From assembly GCA_016778825.1 (NCBI GenBank), contig JADHOU010000051.1:1-8704 (forward strand): a stretch of 8,704 nucleotides of DNA, in the 5' to 3' direction. This DNA comes from Candidatus Puniceispirillum sp. GTDB taxonomy: Bacteria; Pseudomonadota; Alphaproteobacteria; Puniceispirillales; Puniceispirillaceae. Below are positions 5,609-8,704 of the stretch, in pieces. The stretch's first letter is position 1; every line of letters begins with the position of its first letter. A program made the translations under genes and the position numbers. The notes under the pieces are model-generated. The model was not told the DNA's origin and did not search any database. It saw only the letters and a list, made by a program, of their open reading frames with translations.

Positions 5609-7027
5609 CTATTGAATGGCAAAACGTTGGCGGGCATCGGCAAGTCGTGCGCGCACTTCATCAGGTGCGGTGCCGCCAAAGCTGGTTCTTGCTGCGGCTG
5701 CACTTGCCACCGACAGCAAGCCGATAATATCGGGTTTGATTCGTGGTTCGATGGCCTGTAACGCGTCAAGGCTCATCTCTTCAAGATCAAGCCCTTTGGC
5801 CACGGCTTCGGCAACAATGGCTCCGCTGGCATGATGCGCTTCGCGGAATGGCATGCCAAGTTCGCGAACCATATAATCAGCCAGATCAGTGGCTGTCGGA
5901 AAACCGGTTTTCAGCGCTGCCAGCATGGCATCTGGCTGCGGTGTCATATCGCGGATCATGCCGGTGGTTGCGGCAAGTGCGATGCCAAGCGCATCAGCCG
6001 CGTCAAAAACCCCTTCTTTGTCTTCCTGCATATCTTTGCCATAGGCAAGCGGAAGTCCCTTTAACACGATCAGCAAACCGGTCAAGGCACCGATGATTCG
6101 CCCTGGCTTGGCGCGCACAAGTTCGGCTGCATCGGGATTGCGCTTTTGCGGCATGATTGATGAACCGGTGGTAAAGGCATCTGACAGGGCGATAAAGCCA
6201 AACCGGTCGGATGACCAGATCACCAATTCTTCGGCAAAGCGCGATAGATGAACCGAGCAAATGGCGGCGCTGGCCAGAAATTCAAGTGCGAAATCCCGAT
6301 CCGAAACCGCATCCATGGCATTGGCGGCTGGCCGGTCAAAGCCAAGCGCGCTTGCGGTCATATGCCGGTCGGTTGGAAAAGAGGTGCCAGCAAGGGCTGC
6401 CGCGCCAAGCGGTGATTCATTCAGCCGGCGTCTGGCATCGGCAAACCGTCCACGGTCACGCCCCAGCATTTCAACATAGGCCATAAGGTGAAATCCGAAT
6501 GTAACCGGCTGGGCAGTTTGAAGATGGGTGAAACCTGGCATCAACAGATCGGCATGTGCTTCGGCTTTGTCAAGAAGTGCGGCCTGCATATCGGCAAGCG
6601 CCTGATCAATCGAATCAAGCAGATCACGAACCCATAATTTCAAATCGGTTGCCACCTGATCATTGCGCGACCGTGCGGTGTGAAGTCGCTTTGCTGGTTC
6701 GCCAATCAATTCGGCAAGCCGCGATTCGATATTCATATGGATGTCTTCAAGCGCTTCGGAAAACACAAAATCGCCAGCCGCGATTTCACTGGCAATCTGA
6801 TCAAGCCCGCCATGAATGGCCTGACAATCATCATTTGAAATGATTTTCATCGCTGCAAGCATGCTGGCATGCGCTTTCGAGCCGGCAATGTCTTGACGAT
6901 ATAGCCGCTTGTCATAGCTAATTGACGCATTGATATCTTGCATCAATTGCGATGGGCCGCTTGAGAAACGGCCGCCCCAGATGCTAGACTTTAAATCGTC
7001 TTGCGATGTTTTATCGTTCTTCGCCAT
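5609..7027 (-). CDS. argH: Argininosuccinate lyase
   Basis: The enzyme splits argininosuccinate into arginine and fumarate, the last step of arginine synthesis, as a cytoplasmic homotetramer of the fumarase/aspartase superfamily. Signature regions in order: [10 protein letters not shown] at 17-26, [10 protein letters not shown] at 48-57, [11 protein letters not shown] at 94-104, [14 protein letters not shown] at 116-129, [12 protein letters not shown] at 164-175 with catalytic His168, [17 protein letters not shown] at 205-221, the superfamily signature [12 protein letters not shown] at 288-299 with the catalytic serine loop, and RTSFGGTAP at 447-455. With ATG at 7027 the length is 472, normal for ArgH. 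An ATG at 7102 would add 25 residues absent from relatives and running deep into the opposing tlpA gene. No strong binding site precedes 7027. It heads argH-lptM-lysA; lptM starts 30 bases after its stop. Its start lies only 29 bases from the preferred tlpA start, so its promoter must overlap the tlpA coding region. Confidence 0.96.
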   Translation of the reverse strand: MAKNDKTSQDDLKSSIWGGRFSSGPSQLMQDINASISYDKRLYRQDIAGSKAHASMLAAMKIISNDDCQAIHGGLDQIASEIAAGDFVFSEALEDIHMNIESRLAELIGEPAKRLHTARSRNDQVATDLKLWVRDLLDSIDQALADMQAALLDKAEAHADLLMPGFTHLQTAQPVTFGFHLMAYVEMLGRDRGRFADARRRLNESPLGAAALAGTSFPTDRHMTASALGFDRPAANAMDAVSDRDFALEFLASAAICSVHLSRFAEELVIWSSDRFGFIALSDAFTTGSSIMPQKRNPDAAELVRAKPGRIIGALTGLLIVLKGLPLAYGKDMQEDKEGVFDAADALGIALAATTGMIRDMTPQPDAMLAALKTGFPTATDLADYMVRELGMPFREAHHASGAIVAEAVAKGLDLEEMSLDALQAIEPRIKPDIIGLLSVASAAAARTSFGGTAPDEVRARLADARQRFAIQ

Positions 7028-7056
7028 GTTCACAACCAATAGAGTGGGAAAATCTA

Positions 7057-7677
7057 TTGTCTTATACGCGGCTTTCGTCAAATTTTCAGCCAAAAACCGC
7101 ACCTTTATCGCGACGCCAGCTTTTCACCGGCGTAATGGGGCTTTCGGCATTCATGCTTTGGCCAGGTCTGGCGGCCGCAATGACTCCACCAGAAGGCAAA
7201 GCCGCACCATTAATGTCGACGGTGATTCGTGATAAAAATGACAAGGATTTTCGCCTCGACTCATTGCAAGGTCAGCCGGTTTTGGTGAATTTCTGGGCAA
7301 CATGGTGCCCACCGTGTGTTGCCGAATTACCCGCCTTGGACAATGCTGCCAAACAGCTTGGTGATGATGTGACGGTGCTGCTGATTTCGGTTGATCGTGG
7401 CGGCCGTCAAAAGGCCCTGCCTTTTTTGCAGGATCGTGGCATTACCCGGCCGTTAATGGGGTTTGACCCCAAAGCGGCGCTTTCGCGCGAAATGGGGGTG
7501 CGGGGTTTGCCAACCAGCTTTCTGCTTAGCGCTGATCAACGCCAAAGCTGGGCCTATGTCGGGCCGCGTGAATGGGATTCGGCACCGATGATTGCCGAAA
7601 TTCGCAATCTGCTTCGTCTTGCCAAGGTGTCACCAGCACCATCACAGCAAAATAACCAAGATCATTTATTGGTGTAA
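7057..7677 (+). CDS. tlpA: TlpA/ResA-family thioredoxin-like protein, exported or membrane-anchored
   Basis: The protein is a thioredoxin-fold thiol-disulfide oxidoreductase acting outside the cytoplasm. In relatives it reduces cysteines for cytochrome c or cytochrome oxidase assembly. Residues 75-92 carry [18 protein letters not shown] with the redox pair Cys84/Cys87, and RGLPTSFLL at 149-157 has the cis-proline. The leader is [15 protein letters not shown] then a hydrophobic run to GLAAAM: a twin-arginine-like motif, with a possible cleavage after the AAA near residue 41, or retention as an anchor. Starts: TTG at 7057 (206 residues) follows GTGGGA by seven bases and lies outside argH, so I prefer it. 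ATG at 7006 adds 17 residues, has no binding site and overlaps the argH start by 22 bases. The last ~17 residues are Pro/Gln/Asn-rich and not part of the fold. Divergence from argH recurs in alphaproteobacteria. Confidence 0.88.
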   Translation: MSYTRLSSNFQPKTAPLSRRQLFTGVMGLSAFMLWPGLAAAMTPPEGKAAPLMSTVIRDKNDKDFRLDSLQGQPVLVNFWATWCPPCVAELPALDNAAKQLGDDVTVLLISVDRGGRQKALPFLQDRGITRPLMGFDPKAALSREMGVRGLPTSFLLSADQRQSWAYVGPREWDSAPMIAEIRNLLRLAKVSPAPSQQNNQDHLLV

Positions 7678-7689
7678 TCGCCAGCAAAA

Positions 7690-7711
7690 AGGCGGCACGG
7701 CAATGCCGCCT
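7690..7711. terminator. Hairpin terminator between convergent tlpA and etfA
   Basis: AGGCGGCA (7690-7697) and TGCCGCCT (7704-7711) form a perfect 8-bp G+C-rich stem with a six-base loop. On the minus strand the stem is followed at once by a run of five T (the A run at 7686-7690, whose last A also pairs in the stem), a classic intrinsic terminator about 40 bases after the etfA stop. On the plus strand it is followed by TGATTGATTTTAT, a weaker T-rich tail 12 bases past the tlpA stop, so it may serve both genes. Confidence 0.85.
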
Positions 7712-7751
7712 GATTGATTTTATGTAATGTCAGGCCTGATTTGCCACGCAG

Positions 7752-8684
7752 TTAGCCAAGCTCTTTTTCAAGTGCTGGAACGGCATCGAAAAGATCGGCA
7801 ACTAACCCGTAATCGGCAACTTGGAAAATCGGCGCTTCATCATCTTTGTTGATGGCGACAATCACCTTGCTGTCTTTCATGCCGGCAAGATGCTGAATGG
7901 CACCTGAAATGCCAACCGCGATATAAAGATCAGGCGCAACAACCTTGCCGGTCTGGCCAACCTGATAATCATTGGGAACAAAACCGGCATCTACCGCGGC
8001 GCGCGATGCACCAACGGCCGCACCAAGCTTGTCGGCGATTTTTTCAAGCATCGCAAAATTGGCACCATCCTGCATGCCGCGTCCACCTGAAATCACGATT
8101 GGAGCCGAGGTTAATTCAGGGCGTTCCGAGCTGGATAGCTCTGATTTGACATAGGTTGACAATCCGGCATCAATGGCACCGGCAACTGGCTCGATGGTGG
8201 CATTGCCGCCTTCAGCAGCCACCGCTTCAAACGCCGTGCCGCGAACGGTAATCACCTTGATGGCCTCGTTTGATGATACGGTTGAGAGGGCATTGCCAGC
8301 ATAGATTGGACGCTGGAATGTGTTGGCGTCCTCGATTTTGATAATGTCAGAAATTTGCATCACATCAAGCAGAGCAGCAAGACGCGGCATAACATTTTTG
8401 CCGGTTGTTGTTGCCGCGGCCATCATATGTGAATAGCCGCCTGATAGGCTTTGCATCAAAGGCGCAAGATTTTCGGCAAGTCCGTTTTCAAGGGATTTGT
8501 CATCGGCCACCAGAACTTTGGCAATGCCGGCAATCGAGGCCGCGGCCTTGGCAACAGTGCCAGTTTGATCACCTGCAACAAGAAGATGCATCTCGCCACC
8601 ACTCTGGCTGGCGGCGCTGACAGCGTTTAATGTTACTGGACTTAGCTGGCCATTTTCATGGTCACATAGGATTAAAATGCTCAT
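7752..8684 (-). CDS. etfA: Electron transfer flavoprotein alpha subunit
   Basis: EtfA forms a cytoplasmic heterodimer with EtfB and carries the redox-active FAD. It passes electrons from acyl-CoA and related dehydrogenases to ETF:quinone oxidoreductase. The 310-residue length is standard. The N-terminal half is the less conserved alpha/beta domain. The C-terminal FAD domain is plain: [11 protein letters not shown] at 194-204, [13 protein letters not shown] at 225-237, [18 protein letters not shown] at 241-258, [14 protein letters not shown] at 259-272, and [21 protein letters not shown] at 278-298. The ATG at 8684 begins [12 protein letters not shown] as in relatives, with AAAGG about 11 bases upstream. 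etfB ends three bases upstream, so the pair is an etfB-etfA operon ending at the hairpin terminator. No unusual residues were noticed. Confidence 0.97.
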   Translation of the reverse strand: MSILILCDHENGQLSPVTLNAVSAASQSGGEMHLLVAGDQTGTVAKAAASIAGIAKVLVADDKSLENGLAENLAPLMQSLSGGYSHMMAAATTTGKNVMPRLAALLDVMQISDIIKIEDANTFQRPIYAGNALSTVSSNEAIKVITVRGTAFEAVAAEGGNATIEPVAGAIDAGLSTYVKSELSSSERPELTSAPIVISGGRGMQDGANFAMLEKIADKLGAAVGASRAAVDAGFVPNDYQVGQTGKVVAPDLYIAVGISGAIQHLAGMKDSKVIVAINKDDEAPIFQVADYGLVADLFDAVPALEKELG

Positions 8685-8687
8685 GGC

Positions 8688-8704
8688 TTAGATTACCTTT
8701 GCTT
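8688..8704 (-). CDS. etfB: Electron transfer flavoprotein beta subunit, last codons only
   Basis: On the minus strand the final bases read (..)AA GCA AAG GTA ATC TAA, giving Ala-Lys-Val-Ile-stop three bases before the etfA start. Many EtfB proteins end in EAKVI, and etfB precedes etfA in most bacteria. Only 17 bases are visible, so the call rests on this short tail and on gene order. Confidence 0.65.

Noticed and set aside
1..8704. Mobile elements, CRISPR, toxin-antitoxin or defence systems
   Set aside because: No transposase, direct repeat arrays, tRNA or integration sites seen; all long frames are housekeeping genes or their shadows.

Overview
The window looks like chromosomal core-genome DNA from an alphaproteobacterium. 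The main reasons are a PhaR N-terminus, the argH-lptM-lysA cluster facing a tlpA-type thioredoxin gene, an alphaproteobacterial style two-part chorismate mutase next to tyrC, a zinc-ribbon/DUF3426 membrane protein, and an etfB-etfA pair. The roughly even base composition and tight packing would suit a marine lineage such as SAR116 (Puniceispirillales), but that assignment is a guess. I see no insertion sequence, phage, CRISPR array, tRNA or rRNA gene.

Layout. Positions 1-196 (minus) hold the 5' part of phaR, the regulator of polyhydroxyalkanoate storage. A 115-144 bp divergent intergenic region follows, with three CAGTGCA motifs, two of them in a perfect inverted repeat; it is a likely operator. 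On the plus strand come a SAM-methyltransferase-like gene (341-1081), a chorismate mutase (1169-1861) and tyrC (1916-2794). The last two commit chorismate towards tyrosine/phenylalanine. A minus-strand YdcF/DUF218 membrane gene (2768-3418) overlaps the end of tyrC tail to tail. Diverging from it is a zinc-ribbon/DUF3426 membrane gene (about 3541-4131) whose reading frame begins with a non-standard start codon (CTG or ATA). Three bases later, on the minus strand, is the end of the argH-lptM-lysA cluster (7027-4135), which makes arginine and lysine and encodes a 45-residue lipoprotein. Facing away from argH is a TlpA/ResA-like thioredoxin with a twin-arginine-like signal (7057-7677). A strong hairpin terminator at 7690-7711 separates it from etfA (7752-8684, minus). 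The last 17 bases are the end of etfB.

How the genes work together. Most products are housekeeping: aromatic amino acid, arginine and lysine synthesis, electron transfer from acyl-CoA and related dehydrogenases (EtfAB), envelope proteins, and extracytoplasmic thiol redox. No exotic system is visible. The points that deserve a second look are the non-canonical start of the zinc-ribbon gene, the putative PhaR operator, the small lptM gene with Thr before the lipobox Cys, the likely TTG start of tlpA, and gaps in usual gene order (no hisC between the chorismate mutase and tyrC; no ftsEX between the YdcF and zinc-ribbon genes).
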